NCBI GenBank assembly: GCA_027922465.2
Contig: BQMF02000655.1
Span: forward strand, 62,001 to 126,000
DNA from: Turritopsis dohrnii
Taxonomy: Eukaryota; Cnidaria; Hydrozoa; Anthoathecata; Oceaniidae
Reading direction: 5' to 3'
DNA length: 64,000 bases
Shown: positions 1 to 11,148 of the stretch, piece after piece
Layout: each line of letters opens with the position of its first letter
How positions within the stretch are numbered: position 1 is the stretch's first letter
The notes under the pieces: generated by a model
Databases searched by the model: none
The model's input: the letters and a program-made list of their open reading frames with translations, nothing else
Told to the model about the DNA's origin: nothing
Translations under genes and position numbers: made by a program

Positions 1-261
1 TAAAAGCAATAGAGATATTCCTCAGATTATTATATTATGAAAGCTTATCATGTAAGGATTAATGCTAGGAATCTAAATCAGATTTTGAACTGAAAAATAG
101 GTAACAAAAAAGGGCGTTAAAGAGGGCGCACATAACTGCAAACTAACTACACACAGAATGACTGACTAGTGAGGGGAAATGAAAGATCAGTAACGTTAAC
201 CAAAGGGAGGAACAAGCACTAGACTTCCTTTCAAAAATGTGCAATTTCAAGGAGGCTAATA

Positions 262-1014
262 CCGTAATGCTTCGATTAAACGCCCCCTTCTTTTAAACGC
301 CCCCCTCGAATAGACGCCCCCCTTTTCAGGAGATTTTTAAATAAACGCCCCCTCTATTAGACGCCCCCCCCTCGAAAAGACGCCCCTATCTAGAGAGGGG
401 CGTTTATTGGAGACACACTAATTAAGGCATGTAGAACTACTACATTGCATTGTTTCAGCTTCAATGTTTTCATTTTGTATAAAAATATGGAAATTTGCGA
501 TAGACGCCTTTCTTTTTAAATTTTAAACTAACAGTTTGAAATTTTGTCTTTCTTTTCAAAAGTTCCTTTTCTAAAACTTCAGAATAACGTTTATTTTTCG
601 TCGTAAAGATAAGTTTTGAAGGAACAACAAGTCCGATTTCCCGTTGACGTTTGCCAGTTATTACTGCTTTTATCTTGTTCTCGAGATCTTGATTAATAAA
701 ATGGAAGCATAAGCTTGAAATTTCTATGGGGATGTGTCCAACGGGAAGATTTTTTTTGTACATGCCAACAGCATATTTATCATACTCTCTTGCTTCCTCT
801 CGCTTATCTGGAGCAGCTTCAAGTATTTCTCCAATCGTAGCATCCCCCACACTTTTTTGTAGACATGATTACACAATTTATATTTACGAAAAAGAAGAGT
901 TTCAGAAAATTCAATAGACGCCCCCCCTCTTTTAAACGCCCCTCTCGAATAGACGCCCCCCAAAAATTCAAAAAATTTAATAAACGCCCCGGGCGTCTAA
1001 TCGAAGCATTACGG
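262..1014. mobile_element. TA-flanked inverted-repeat element carrying a HIRAN-like ORF
   Basis: The ends are inverted repeats: CCGTAATGCTTCGATTAAAC on the left and its near-perfect reverse complement on the right, each bordered by TA (260-261 and 1015-1016). Both subterminal zones repeat short blocks of the type AAACGCCCCC / GAATAGACGCCCCC several times. The same ends and GGGCGTTTATTCGAGG blocks occur in the element at 3306-3913, which holds Tigger-like transposase remnants, so I infer a pogo/Tigger-type non-autonomous element with TA target duplication. Unlike that copy, this one carries a HIRAN-like reading frame. The TIR and TA flanks are seen directly; the family is inference. Confidence 0.75.
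470..850 (-). CDS. HIRAN-like domain protein inside the TIR element
   Basis: This 126-residue frame has the hallmark order of HIRAN-type domains: an acidic NPxD-like start (EYDKYAVGMY, about residues 22-31), then VGHIPIEIS (37-45), a cysteine in a hydrophobic helix, and a TGKRQ...GLVVPSKLIF strand pair (65-83). HIRAN domains bind DNA 3' ends in HLTF/SMARCAD1-type proteins, and stand-alone relatives are common in cnidarian genomes (family knowledge from memory). It is short, with no helicase or other domain. The real start may lie upstream in another frame, because the region 851-963 on the same strand reads on after a shift. The protein lies wholly between the element's inverted repeats, which suggests cargo. 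Function in this setting is unknown. Confidence 0.6.
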   Translation of the reverse strand: MGDATIGEILEAAPDKREEAREYDKYAVGMYKKNLPVGHIPIEISSLCFHFINQDLENKIKAVITGKRQREIGLVVPSKLIFTTKNKRYSEVLEKELLKRKTKFQTVSLKFKKKGVYRKFPYFYTK

Positions 1015-1214
1015 TATTCGTCATCATCGAGTTCAAATTCAACAATTGTATCAAATTTTCAGGTACACATGCAGATGAATGGAAGATGAATTTTGCTAAT
1101 GCTCCTGAAATGCACGTAAATGTCCTGATAACCATACATTATATCATATTCAGAAACTGTCGACAAATTGTTTACAAAAAGCGCTAGGATCAGATCTTAG
1201 ACATATAAAATTGA

Positions 1215-2488
1215 TCTATATACTAATTACGAGTGTGCATCCGCTTTTTTCACACGTTCACTCTCTAAAATTTCGGGTCGCTTTTGCGACCATTTATTCA
1301 TAAAAGTGTGCCAGACCACGGTTAATATTTTTCTACGATTAGTATAAGGAAAGATACCTTTACATTGCATTTTCATCGTTTCAAATGTTTTGATTGTTCA
1401 CGAGATCAAGAAACAATAGACAACAACGAAAGTTGTTTTTAGGGTAAGTACGCTTTATAACTTTTTTGTTTGTTTGTTTGTTTGTTTTTTATAGTATTAA
1501 AAGGGTTTCTGCGTCATTACTTTTCAAATAAAGAAATGAATATCATGGTTTTTAATCATGACCTTCTGGGTTCGTAAAGAAAATCGCAATTGTTTACAAT
1601 TCACATTTTGACACTTTTACGACTTTCGCGTTTGGCTTTTATTTACATTGGGGTTTGGATTCCATGAACAGTTACAGCGATTTTAATCTTTTTGTTGTTT
1701 ACCTGTACGCACAATTTATTTTTACTATTGCATATATCGTATCGTGAAAGATTTATTATGAATATTTTGATGTGTTTCAGATCTTCTGAATAAAAAGTTT
1801 TTCTGTTCATAACTCTAGGGTTGAACAAAAAATGCTTTAGCCGGAATACCTTGAGATACCTTGAGTGTGAAGAGTGTTTCTTTCTGTATTGCATTTTCTG
1901 CACAGCGCGTATTTTTATTTTTGATGGGTTTTGACTTTTCTGTTCTGCGCTTCAGTGTTGATTGCATACCTGGAAAAATGCTTGATCTAGATGGCGTCTG
2001 TTTACGTGAATCATTAAATCAGGGGAACCATTGCATTGCCTTTTCAATTAGATGCGAAGTTATTTGGAAAATATCTCTAGAACTTCTAAGAAAATAACTG
2101 ACATTTTTTATGGTCAATGACATTGACGAAGGGGTGACAAACAGAGCTTTTACGTCACTAAAATGCTTGATCGACAATATCTCGATAACGGTTGGTTGTC
2201 GCTTAACGATCCTGTACATGTTTCGGTATATTTTTTAGAGTTCAGCAATACAGTTAGAACTTCTAAATTCGATCTCTCTAAATTTATGGATCGAATTTTA
2301 TGGTAACTGCTTCTTCTGTTTCTTTTTATTAAGGTTAGAGAGTTTAGGGAATTAGAGAGAGTTTACAGTACTTACAACACTGATGCACTTTCTATTCGTT
2401 ATTCTGTGATTTAATTTTTCGTCACCATTTTTTTGAGCTGTCATTTTCAGAATTAAAACCTGTAAAATTGTTTTACACGGGATATTAG
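1215..2488 (+). mobile_element. Non-autonomous Helitron, copy 1 (about 1.27 kb)
   Basis: It begins TCTATATACTAATTACG after an A (1214) and ends GATATTAG before a T (2489), the A/T target typical of Helitrons. Twelve bases before the end is a hairpin, TGTAAAA-TTG-TTTTACA (2461-2477). The first 150 bp match the large Helitron at 32337 and the second 1.3 kb copy at 11668. ATTAGTATA about 125 bp in is an inverted copy of the 5' end. A good splice donor (TTTTTAGGGTAAGTACG, near 1435-1451) suggests it keeps the 5' leader of a Helitron transcript. No transposition protein is encoded; movement would depend on a Rep/helicase supplied in trans. Confidence 0.85.
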
Positions 2489-3303
2489 TTATATATATAA
2501 AATGATTTTTTTATATTAATACTTTTTAACAAATGCTGTATCCACTATATTCTCATACTTTGTAATACTTTGTTAAACAGAAAATCTTCTAACCTGCTTT
2601 TACATGCTACTAATACTGTAAAAATGACAGTTTTTCAAAACAATGATATGAAAAAAAAACAATAAAGCATTGGGTAAAACTATGAATTTCCTGTTAATCG
2701 AAACACAATTTGCCTTTTGAATAATGGAAAATCACAAATTAGTTTCCGCTCTACCGTTTCAGTAAAGGAAAGGAATACACTTTCATAAAATTACAAACAA
2801 ACTTTATATGATAATCATACACGCAAATAACAAAATGTGACTGTGAAAGAGCACCTATATAGCAGGAAATGTTATTGAAACATGTCATATTTATGTAAAC
2901 CAATATGCAGAAATTTCAGTACAAATATATCAAACCTGTTCTCCCCGAAAGAAATAAAATGCCATTCATCTACAAAATTACTACCTCTAAAGTAGTAAAG
3001 TACATTTTTTGACAATACAGGTTATTATGATCATCAGAATTAAAAAGGGTTATTCAGCATCAGAGATGAACATAAATAGAATGATATAATACTTGATATA
3101 TACTTGTGATTATTATGCTAGCAATAAATAACAATGAATACAACTTTTATATAGACGACTTTCCAAGTGACGCTATGTTTATAAACACTAACATTGTTTA
3201 CTCTGGTAATCACCGCGTAAAAACCTTCATCATAGAACACTATCGATCAAGTCATTGAGCATGTACATGCGCTTTCGTAGGAAGTAAAATATTATATCTA
3301 TTA
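2489..3303. other. AT-rich DNA, nothing recognised
   Basis: No reading frame, inverted repeat or RNA gene that I recognise. It is simple AT-rich sequence between a Helitron end and the next TIR element. Confidence 0.4.
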
Positions 3304-3305
3304 TA

Positions 3306-3913
3306 CCGTAATGCTTCGAATAAACGCCCGGGGCGTTTATTAAATTTTTCTATTATTAAATTTTTTTTATTAAATAAGTTTTTGAGGGGGCGTTTATTCG
3401 AGGAAGTTGTTTAAAAGAGGAAGACGTTCTTTAAATTTTGGAAAAATGGACAAAAAGGAATGCTCTAAAATTCTATGAAAATTATGCAGCGTATGCAACT
3501 AAATGATCAATCAAAAAGGAAGGATCTTTTTGAGCTGTAGTTTTCTTTCTTCTAAGTGAAAAACCACGTCTTCTCATGAACTTTTCACACCAGCCTCTGC
3601 TTGCCACAAAAGAATCTTGGACTACACAGGATCTTCATTCTTTTCATTGAACATCTTTTTAGCTTTAAAAATGATCATTTTCCTACTAAAAGGAGCATTT
3701 TCATCCGTTGTTGGTAAACGCACAAAACCAGGTCTTCTTCCAACTGCTCGTCGATACATTTTCTCCCGTCTCCTTCTAGTTTATTAAATAATTTCACTTT
3801 TTCAGGAGGGCGTTCATTCGAGGGGGGCGTTTATGAAATAATTTTACTTTTTCAGAGGGCGTTTATTCGAGGGGGCCTTTAAAAGAAGGGGGCGTTTATT
3901 CGAAGCTTTACGG
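3306..3913. mobile_element. Tigger/pogo-like TIR element with transposase remnant
   Basis: The ends are CCGTAATGCTTCGAATAAAC on the left and TTCGAAGCTTTACGG on the right, each bordered by TA (3304-3305, 3914-3915). Repeated GGGCGTTTATTCGAGG blocks sit inside both ends, as in the element at 262-1014. The interior on the minus strand carries broken CENP-B/Tigger-type HTH coding. TA flanks plus that coding fit pogo-like elements, a Tc1/mariner superfamily branch. At about 608 bp it is a deletion derivative. Confidence 0.7.
3470..3759 (-). pseudogene. Fragment of Tigger-like (CENP-B/Tc5 HTH) transposase
   Basis: Reading leftward from an ATG at 3757-3759 gives RRPGFVRLPTTDENAPFSR, an in-frame TAG, then in a shifted frame ASRGWCEKFMRRRGFSLRRK followed by TTAQKDPS. 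The GW-x-x-KF-x-x-R...LRRK pattern is the DNA-binding helix-turn-helix of Tc5/CENP-B/Tigger transposases, as known for that family. Frame changes and a stop break it, and the DDE catalytic domain is absent. It explains why the surrounding TIR element has TA flanks. Confidence 0.6.
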
Positions 3914-3994
3914 TATATACATTTCGAACTGTTTTTATCCGTTTATTATTCTAGAAGACCCAAAAACACAATAGAAACTCAAGAAAGTCAAGTA

Positions 3995-4260
3995 CACTGA
4001 CAGTTTTAGCGGAGTCATTGCGACTCCTAAACGGGAGTCATTGAACAATGATAACCTAAGAGAGTAAATCAGATGATACAGAGAGCGTCTTAAGGGAGTC
4101 ATTTTGCTTTTAAGGGGTGTCAATTTCAATTTCCTTAAAATGACCACCTTGAAGGGAGTCAATTTGACTCCTTTAACTGATCATAAGTGATGTAAGTTAA
4201 ATGGCTCTTTAAGGGAGTCATTTTGATACTCGTCGGAGAGTCAAATCGAAAAACAAAGCC
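3995..4260. repeat. Left subterminal GGGAGTCA cluster
   Basis: About nine matches to (G)GGAGTCA or its complement, with irregular spacing and both orientations, directly inside the CACTGACAG end. They mirror the right cluster at 8270-8673. Candidate transposase-binding sites, by analogy with CACTA subterminal repeats. Confidence 0.7.
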
Positions 4261-5025
4261 ACTGTTTCGCACGCTTTAAAAAATTCTACGTAAGCAATTC
4301 TTTAAATGAGAGTCTCAGATGTCACAAAACGGTATAAAAGATTTTCCACCTTTAAACAATAACAAGATTTGCAAAAATGCGACTATATATTTCCCCAAAG
4401 TTGCGAAATTTTTGTCAATAATTGTGTGTACATTGATAACCATGAGAAAAATGTGTGATAAAATAATTACAGTATAACTACCATCAACCTGATACTCAGA
4501 TAAGAATGCTGTCCTTACTAATCATGGTGGAACTGAATTTAATACCACAAAAAACTTATGATTTTAGTGAGAAGTTACTATATGGACACTTAGCTAAAAG
4601 TTATAAGACCTAAAATGTGACTAACATTTCCCCTGCATATCATCATTGTGTAAAAGAATTTAATCATAACAAAATGTATGATCTTTATTGTTGCAGAAGC
4701 TTGACATCCTTTATACCATAAAATCATGATACACAATGAAATTCAACAGAACACTTGCTTTTTGTAACTCGGATAAAACTATCTTACAATATCATACAAT
4801 CAATTTGTATAAAGGTTTACTGTACAAAAGAAGAAAAGAAAATTGTTAAAATTAATTTTGATAGCTACAATATAATTCTTTGGGGTAGACAAGCAAATAA
4901 CTATCATAAGCAATCACAACCTCTACTAACGAAATATTATGTGTATCAAATTAGGACAAAAGAGTTATTTCTAAAAAAGAGATGGGCTTAAAATGACAAC
5001 TTATAAAACCAAATTCAAGTATATG

Positions 5026-5768
5026 CCTTAAGGGAAGATATTATTTGCGAAAGAGATTTTTGCGGATAAATGACCCCAAAACGCTGTATTTTGTGGAATA
5101 AACTTTTGCGGTTGACAACTTCAAAAGAGATTTTGTAGAATTAAATTTTTGCGGATGCAAGAAATTTGATAAAATCGAAAGTAAGGAAACACCCAATTTA
5201 GTGCCTGGGTGTATATACAAACTTTAGTTGAATGGATAGAGCAGAACTATGGAATATTTTTCAGCAGTTAAAATATCAAAAAGAATATTAAACTATAACA
5301 AACAGATTATGTGGCTGGGTTTTATCTTTTTTCAGATGAGGTCAATGTAACGCCAGCAACTGAGAATATGACTCAGTCTGGGTCTACTTCCCATAAACGA
5401 AAAGTGAAAATAACAATAAAAACTGTGATACCACTGCAGACATTATTTCTCAAAGTAAAAGCAACAGTATGAAGCACGAAACCTGTCACAAGTGCAGATG
5501 CTGGTTGTAAGAATAATAATGAGTCCTTAGATGTTCAAAAACATCGACTTATTTCCTTTTTCATTTTCCAATGGTTTTGTAAAGACGAGATGCTGTTTAG
5601 GGTTCAGTTATATGCAAACCAAAGTGAAAGATCAATTCCTGATAGATGAAACATTTCAAAAATTTTGTAGAATTTATTTTTGTGGATTTGAGCGAAATCC
5701 GCAAAAATAAATTTCGCAAAAAAAAGTTCCATACAAATTTCTTCTGTAAACAATTTCTTTCCTTAAGG
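5026..5768. mobile_element. Foldback element with TTTTTGCGGA blocks
   Basis: The ends pair as CCTTAAGGGAAGA (5026) and TTTCCTTAAGG (to 5768). Inside each end are oppositely oriented blocks of the type GATTTTTGCGGAT and ATCCGCAAAAATAAATTTCGC. It is about 743 bp and codes for nothing recognisable. It is nested in the CACTA-like element. No clear target duplication was found, so exact ends are approximate. Confidence 0.55.
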
Positions 5769-7363
5769 TATCAGAATAAACATCTCTGTTCAAAAAAATT
5801 ATATTCACCGTCATTGTGTTATGTGATAAAAATGACTGGCCTGACTAAATTTACAGACTGTCATGTTGGATTGTGTTTTGATTTATGTTCGTTGTTCCTA
5901 AAAGGAAAATTGACAGTCATATATATTTAATTTTGCAAAATAAAATATGATATATATATACAGCATCAAATGTATACTGATGCATGACCATATACTTCAT
6001 TCATAGTAAGCTATGTTTCTGTTGTTGAATTAAACAACTGTCCAGAGAAGCACACTCGGCCAGCATTCTTTCAATTTCAAGATTTGTCTCAATCCTCTGT
6101 GTATTAAAACGTTACACGTGATTGGTTTTCTGAACTTCTTCTTGCATATACGACATCATATATTTACTTGCTGTTTTTGTATGTACTCTTTGAATTAACT
6201 GGTTGTTCTCCACATGAAAAGGGTTTCCTTTTTATGGCTGTATTTATCATCGTACTTTCAGTTCAGTTGGGCTACATTATATCAGGATCATACTAAATAA
6301 ATCTTCACCCTGGCTATTGATAATGAATTTTCACCTTTGCACTGAAATTACAGCTTCAATGGTTTGTTGTTCCAAGCATTTAATTACCAATCATCATAAA
6401 CACATTATAGTTTTCAACAAAAACAAAACATCATCAGTATCAGATGTTTTTCTGTTTTTTACACGTTCATTCAAAAGTTTTTACAAAACATTTTAAGAAA
6501 TAAAACGATTTATTTCCATCATTTAACGTTTTATCTATTGAATCATTATAAAAGTTTTGCAGAAAAAAGCGAAGTCTTCCAAAGCCCATCTGCACTGACT
6601 GAAAAAAATGGCGTACTACTTCACGGTACACTAGCCTCTATTCTTATCTACTTTGGCGGCTAGCCGAAAATTCAATACTGAACCGCGGCTATAAAAGTGA
6701 ACGGAGAAGAAGGAGAAGAAGGAGAAGGAAAATGCCGGTTTTAACATATATTTCGCCCTATGGGGAAATATATAAAAATACGGTTATCAACTCTTAGAGG
6801 TACTTTCTTTGCATTTTACTAAATAATTATTCTTTTGTATAGATATTTCCCTGTATAATCACAAAAATTGTAAACTTATTTAATACGACCGTACGATCGC
6901 ATTGAATAAAAAAAACATCTATAATTCATCAACTTCACTGGTTCACTGGTTTCATTGGTAACATATACATATTTCATATTAGGAGGTTTCTAGTTGTACT
7001 ATTCTTGGATTCTTTTCTTAACGAAATTGAATGTGTCCGTGTGACTGACAGTTTTTTTCGTTTGTTTTCTTGTTCTTAAATAATCGGCTATTATTATTCT
7101 ATATAATAAGTTAGCTTGCTTACTCCTTAAATTTATTTTAAAGAACAACAAAACAACACTGATGATGGCCCACAAAACACGGTTGGCTATGCAGACAGTA
7201 ACTGAATATATTATAAGTACGCTATTTTTTCTTTCAGCCATAGACTTCAAATGAAAGTATTTGGGGAAAAGCTAAATGATTTTGAATGATTAGCTACTAT
7301 ATTTTGGTTACTTGTGACAGCTTTAATTTTTACAGTATGTTACTTTTTCTTTAGATTCTTATT
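5769..7363. other. Interior of the CACTA-like element, little recognised
   Basis: AT-rich interior with no convincing reading frame. A GAAGAAGGA microsatellite lies near 6704-6730. Confidence 0.35.
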
Positions 7364-7740
7364 ATGAAATTTTCCTGTAAATTTGATTGCTCTTATAAAA
7401 CAGCCAATTACAAATGGCTCGTTCGACATTTTTGGAACTTTCATGCAATGCAGGGCAACTTCGCTATTCAATGCAATTCTTCTGGATGTGTATTGAAATT
7501 CAAAAATCAAAAGAGCTGTGCAAAAACATCAAAGTTTAACATGAAGACTTAGTTCAGAGAATGATACACTCGAAGTGACTTTTAGATATCAATGCAAGTG
7601 ACAATAATCTTGCTGGTGATAGCAGTGATGATGAAGATGTTGATGATCAGTTTTTTGAGCCGCACTGTTCCATGAGTGATGATGATGGTGTAGCAAATGT
7701 TTTAATTGAACTAAGAGAAATGCATGATATTACTCAAAGT
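7364..7740 (+). pseudogene. Zinc-finger N-terminus of an EnSpm-like transposase (fragment)
   Basis: The first 62 residues show a C2H2-type array: FSCKFDCSYKT, then RHFWNFHAM and an incomplete second finger CNSSGCVLKF whose histidines are lost before a stop at 7550. A further frame from about 7600 reads an acidic stretch (SDDEDVDD) and then LIELREMHDITQSA, a helix I recognise after the finger array in many animal EnSpm-like proteins. The catalytic domain is missing. Its place inside the CACTGACA-ended element supports assignment to that element. Confidence 0.45.
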
Positions 7741-8269
7741 GCATTTTTTTTTATTTGTAATCAAATTATTGTTATAGTTTCATTTGTAAACGTCATTATT
7801 TGGCTGTGTGACGTAATTTTTGAAAAGTTTTATCTTATTTAATCTGCAACCCAAAATTCAATTTTTCTTTGTGTTTGTATTTTCACTATTTTCGAGACAG
7901 AATTGGTATTCATTTTGAGTGAAATATTAATTAACACAAATTAGCGCCGTGAAAAACTTTCTTCGTGGTTTTTCTTCATTCTCGGTCTACCTTTTATTGA
8001 AAAGTGTGAGACAATCGAATTATACTATATAAAAAAGAAATATTGTATATCGTAGAAATTAAAAAATACTCAAAAAATATTTGTTGTTATGAAATATCCA
8101 AGTTTATATATAAGCTATTTGCGTTTTCATAAATGTTTTTGTATGTATGTATTCATAGTGTTTTATATGAAAAGATCAATACATGATTTCAAGTAAATGG
8201 CATTGTTTTTTTAATTATCTTGAGATCACCATGAAATCCGGGGGCAAGATCAGCAAGATGACCAAGCGT

Positions 8270-8673
8270 TGAGAATATTATAATACTGGAATGGGAGTCA
8301 TTTAATATTAACACATTATGCCCAGAAGGGCGTCATTTGATATCAACGCAATGATGCTCTGAAGGGAGTCATAGCGGATTGAAGGTGATCAAAATAATGA
8401 CTCTTGTTTGAGCATTAATTCAAAATGATACTCAAACGGGAGTCACGAAATGAGAATCGTAAGAGAGTCATTTTCAAACGACTCCCTTTGGAGAGTCAGA
8501 AATATCGCCATTTTTTAGAACTGAAAGGGAGTCATTCATGGTAATGAGAAGCTAAAGGGAGTAAGAAAAGATACTTGTAAGGGAGTCAAAATGACTCGCA
8601 AAAGGAGTCGCCACAGGCACTCTGAAATGACTGCCTTAGAGTTCTCATATTGACTCTCGAAAAATTGTCAGTG
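8270..8673. repeat. Right subterminal GGGAGTCA cluster
   Basis: At least ten GGGAGTCA-like blocks in both orientations just inside the TGTCAGTG end, mirroring the cluster at 3995-4260. Confidence 0.7.
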
Positions 8674-9433
8674 TATACAGTATTTACAATATAAATATTA
8701 CTTGACTTTTTTGTTAGATATTTCGAAGCTGAAGTTGATTTAATCGAAATTGATTCCCAAATAATATGCATTGTTGGTTGGTATTGGATCTCATTATCTT
8801 TTACCGCATGGTTTTTAACAAAAAACAATAAAATTAAATTCATTTATACACCACATTAACCCTATCCAATCAGCCAATTTTTCTTTGATTAGGCAGAAGT
8901 AACAATATTTCATTAAAAACATGATAATAAAAACGAGACATGATAACAAATGAAAACATATAAACCCAACAGAATATGGACCCTTGGAAGCAGCAGAGCT
9001 ATCATATCCATTAGGTCATTAAACCTACCCCCACACACCACCACAAAAAACATCCACACAATTGAGTAGATAACCTAAGGATTACTCAAAACACAAAGTC
9101 GAAACTATAAGAATTCCTTTGCCTTCTTAGAAGCATAGAAATAAAACGTATGGCTGGACGCATTCTTGGTTCTATACCAAGATTTCGTAAACAAATTGAC
9201 TTGAACGCTGAATCTTTCTTATGGCAAGTTCGCATTCCAATTTTTCATTTTACGCCGCACTTACCATGAAAAAAATATGTAGCGACTCAATCATGAACGT
9301 TTCTTAAAGAAACCATGGACCAAATTAGCCTGAGTTCTGACAATCTGCACGGTATCAGCCTACAACCGCAACATTACACACACACGGACGGACGGACTGA
9401 CTGACTGACAGACACGGGGAAATGAAAGATCAG
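8674..9433. other. Intergenic DNA between CACTA-like and Crypton-like elements
   Basis: No gene recognised. A GGACGGACGGACTGACTGACTG low-complexity run lies near 9390-9410. The following GGGGAAATGAAAGATCAG also occurs near 174-192, and ATGAAAGATCAGCTGC-like sequence occurs at 54434, so a short dispersed repeat may be present. Confidence 0.35.
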
Positions 9434-9676
9434 CTACCTTGCGGCGCAGACCAATAAGGGCCGAGTATCAAGCCTTGAGGTATTCCATTCGTTACAAGGC
9501 CAGGGTATGAAAGCATACTCCGAGTCATGCAGTATAGCTGTCCATTTACCTAAACCATGTTTTTTAATTCCACTCGACAGAAAGGAATCTTCAATTGACG
9601 AAAACGCAACCTTGCTCTTTCGAGATTTGACAGTGGTTTCTTTGCTTCTCACTTCCGTCGGTCTCGAATTCATCAC
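9434..9676 (-). CDS. Myb/SANT-like DNA-binding ORF
   Basis: Residues about 25-58 fit a Myb/SANT repeat: FSSIEDSFLSSGIKKHGLGK, then WTAILHDSEYAF, with the helix-2 pattern GIKKHGLGKW. The first tryptophan is replaced by phenylalanine. It lies directly downstream of, and on the same strand as, the recombinase ORF ending at 9727, in another frame. In cnidarian relatives, as I remember them, this recombinase carries a C-terminal Myb domain, so the two may be one protein separated by a frameshift or a short intron. DNA targeting is the probable role. Confidence 0.6.
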   Translation of the reverse strand: MMNSRPTEVRSKETTVKSRKSKVAFSSIEDSFLSSGIKKHGLGKWTAILHDSEYAFIPWPCNEWNTSRLDTRPLLVCAAR

Positions 9677-9726
9677 GTCATTTTGAGTAATGCAATCGTT
9701 GTGTCCTAAATTAAATCTGTTCGAAA

Positions 9727-11148
9727 CTAAACTAGCTCTTCAGAATGTGCAGATGAAGTGGCGCTATTACTTGCAGCCAGTTTCTTCATACATTGTTGTC
9801 CTTGACGTGCAACCTCTGCTGATTGAAGTTTTTGATAGTGTATTCTAGCAACATGGGATGTGTGTTTTTGATCACGAGACAATGCAGCCTGTTCACTTTC
9901 TGTAAGGTTAGATATACTTTCCGTTTCAATGATTTGACGATAGCGTGTTGGATTTATGTACTTCCCAATAGCTTGGTAAACGATTCTACCAAATATGTCA
10001 CTCAATTGTTTTAACTGTGTTCCATTCTTCGTAATCAAAACATAGTCGCAAATAGGATTTAACCGTGTTCGAATACAAGTAATGTATCCATTTAAAATGT
10101 CAACAACTCTCTTTGAAATTATAAGGCTATCAAATCCATATTTGTAATTTGTTTTGAATTTCGTTTGATCAATGATCCCACCATCAGGACCAACTTCGCG
10201 TACCATTGAAACGGTTAAGTACTGATATGTCATAGGTGTACTTGCTTTCACCATTAAGAATAGTACAGCAACTACAAAAGCTGTGCAGAACGATAAATCA
10301 TGAGCAGGTACAATTACTGTTTCATTACTGGCGTTTATTAAAATCTGCGAAAACTTATTAGCATGAAAAAGTATTACATTTTGCATGTCGTTCACAGTAG
10401 CCCAGCAGTTGATACTTGAAAGGTATTCCATACTTAAAACTGTATTCCATTCTATTCTCATTTGTTTTGCTAAGCATTTCTTAACCCTATCCAAGTAGAT
10501 TTCAGCGGCAATGAACACGGGTATGTTTTCAGCTTTGATGGCATTACTTCGTCTGTAATCCAGCATGTGCGATAGTGCATTCATGTAGCCAATAATTCCG
10601 GAACGGCCAACTTTCCATGTGCCCTGCAAGTAATCAACGAAATCGGAGAGCAGAGTAACAGATCCAACACAATAGTCTATGACACAATCTGGTACATCCC
10701 AGAGAATTGACACATCAGGACAGCAAAATTTTGCGTACTTTAAAACTTTAGTTGTTAACTGTTCTGCTTGGGAGGGACCTTTTCCTCCTCCACCTGGGCT
10801 TTGCAACCATCTGCTAAATAATTTTCCGACAGTACACGTTTTTGAAAACATTGGCATAGAAGCTGTGCAGCATCTCGTTTTTTTCTCCTGTGCTGACAAG
10901 CGGGTTGCTAGTTCAGGAAATACGGTATTAATATCTGGTTCACGGTCGAAAAAGTAAAACCAACCATGTTTCATGAATACATGCTTTCTACATCCTCTTT
11001 GTGTCTTAAAATGTTCACTTTCACACAAATCCACAGGACAAACATAAACATTATCCACGTTTGGTTTTAGAACTAATCGTTTAGGCTTCTTGTTATTTCC
11101 CACAGCTACCTGCCACATCTTCTTCGATAAAATACGTTTTCGAGACAT
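9727..11148 (-). CDS. Crypton-like tyrosine recombinase
   Basis: An intact 473-residue frame. Residues about 36-70 form a C2H2-like finger (CPVDLCESEHF...GCRKHVFMKH). The remainder is helical and ends with YRQIIETES and then DQKHTSHVARIHYQK, which I read as the box II region and tyrosine end of a tyrosine recombinase as seen in Crypton-type elements. Exact catalytic R-K-H-R-Y assignment is uncertain by eye. The C-terminus (AASNSATSSAHS) looks like a linker, and the Myb/SANT ORF follows. Crypton elements move by site-specific recombination with a single protein and have no long TIRs; none were found here. It could also be a domesticated host gene. Confidence 0.55.
   Translation of the reverse strand: MSRKRILSKKMWQVAVGNNKKPKRLVLKPNVDNVYVCPVDLCESEHFKTQRGCRKHVFMKHGWFYFFDREPDINTVFPELATRLSAQEKKTRCCTASMPMFSKTCTVGKLFSRWLQSPGGGGKGPSQAEQLTTKVLKYAKFCCPDVSILWDVPDCVIDYCVGSVTLLSDFVDYLQGTWKVGRSGIIGYMNALSHMLDYRRSNAIKAENIPVFIAAEIYLDRVKKCLAKQMRIEWNTVLSMEYLSSINCWATVNDMQNVILFHANKFSQILINASNETVIVPAHDLSFCTAFVVAVLFLMVKASTPMTYQYLTVSMVREVGPDGGIIDQTKFKTNYKYGFDSLIISKRVVDILNGYITCIRTRLNPICDYVLITKNGTQLKQLSDIFGRIVYQAIGKYINPTRYRQIIETESISNLTESEQAALSRDQKHTSHVARIHYQKLQSAEVARQGQQCMKKLAASNSATSSAHSEELV

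Larger units (their letters stand above)
3995..8673 (+). mobile_element. CACTA/EnSpm-like element with iterated subterminal repeats
   Basis: The ends are CACTGACAG at 3995 and its complement, TGTCAGTG, ending at 8673. Both margins are packed with GGGAGTCA / TGACTCCC in either orientation, as in CACTA-type elements where the transposase binds iterated subterminal sites. The immediate flank on each side is TA, which would suit a 2-bp target duplication; CACTA elements usually duplicate 2-3 bp. Inside lies a zinc-finger fragment of the kind found at the start of animal EnSpm proteins (7364-7740), plus a nested foldback element (5026-5768). No DDE domain is visible, so this copy is probably dead. 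Confidence 0.6.

Noticed and set aside
4755..4991. 78-residue plus-strand frame inside the CACTA-like element
   Set aside because: Low-complexity composition and no motif; treated as chance.
9390..9420. GGACGGACGGACTGACTGACTG run as a protein-binding site
   Set aside because: Simple-sequence slippage is sufficient.
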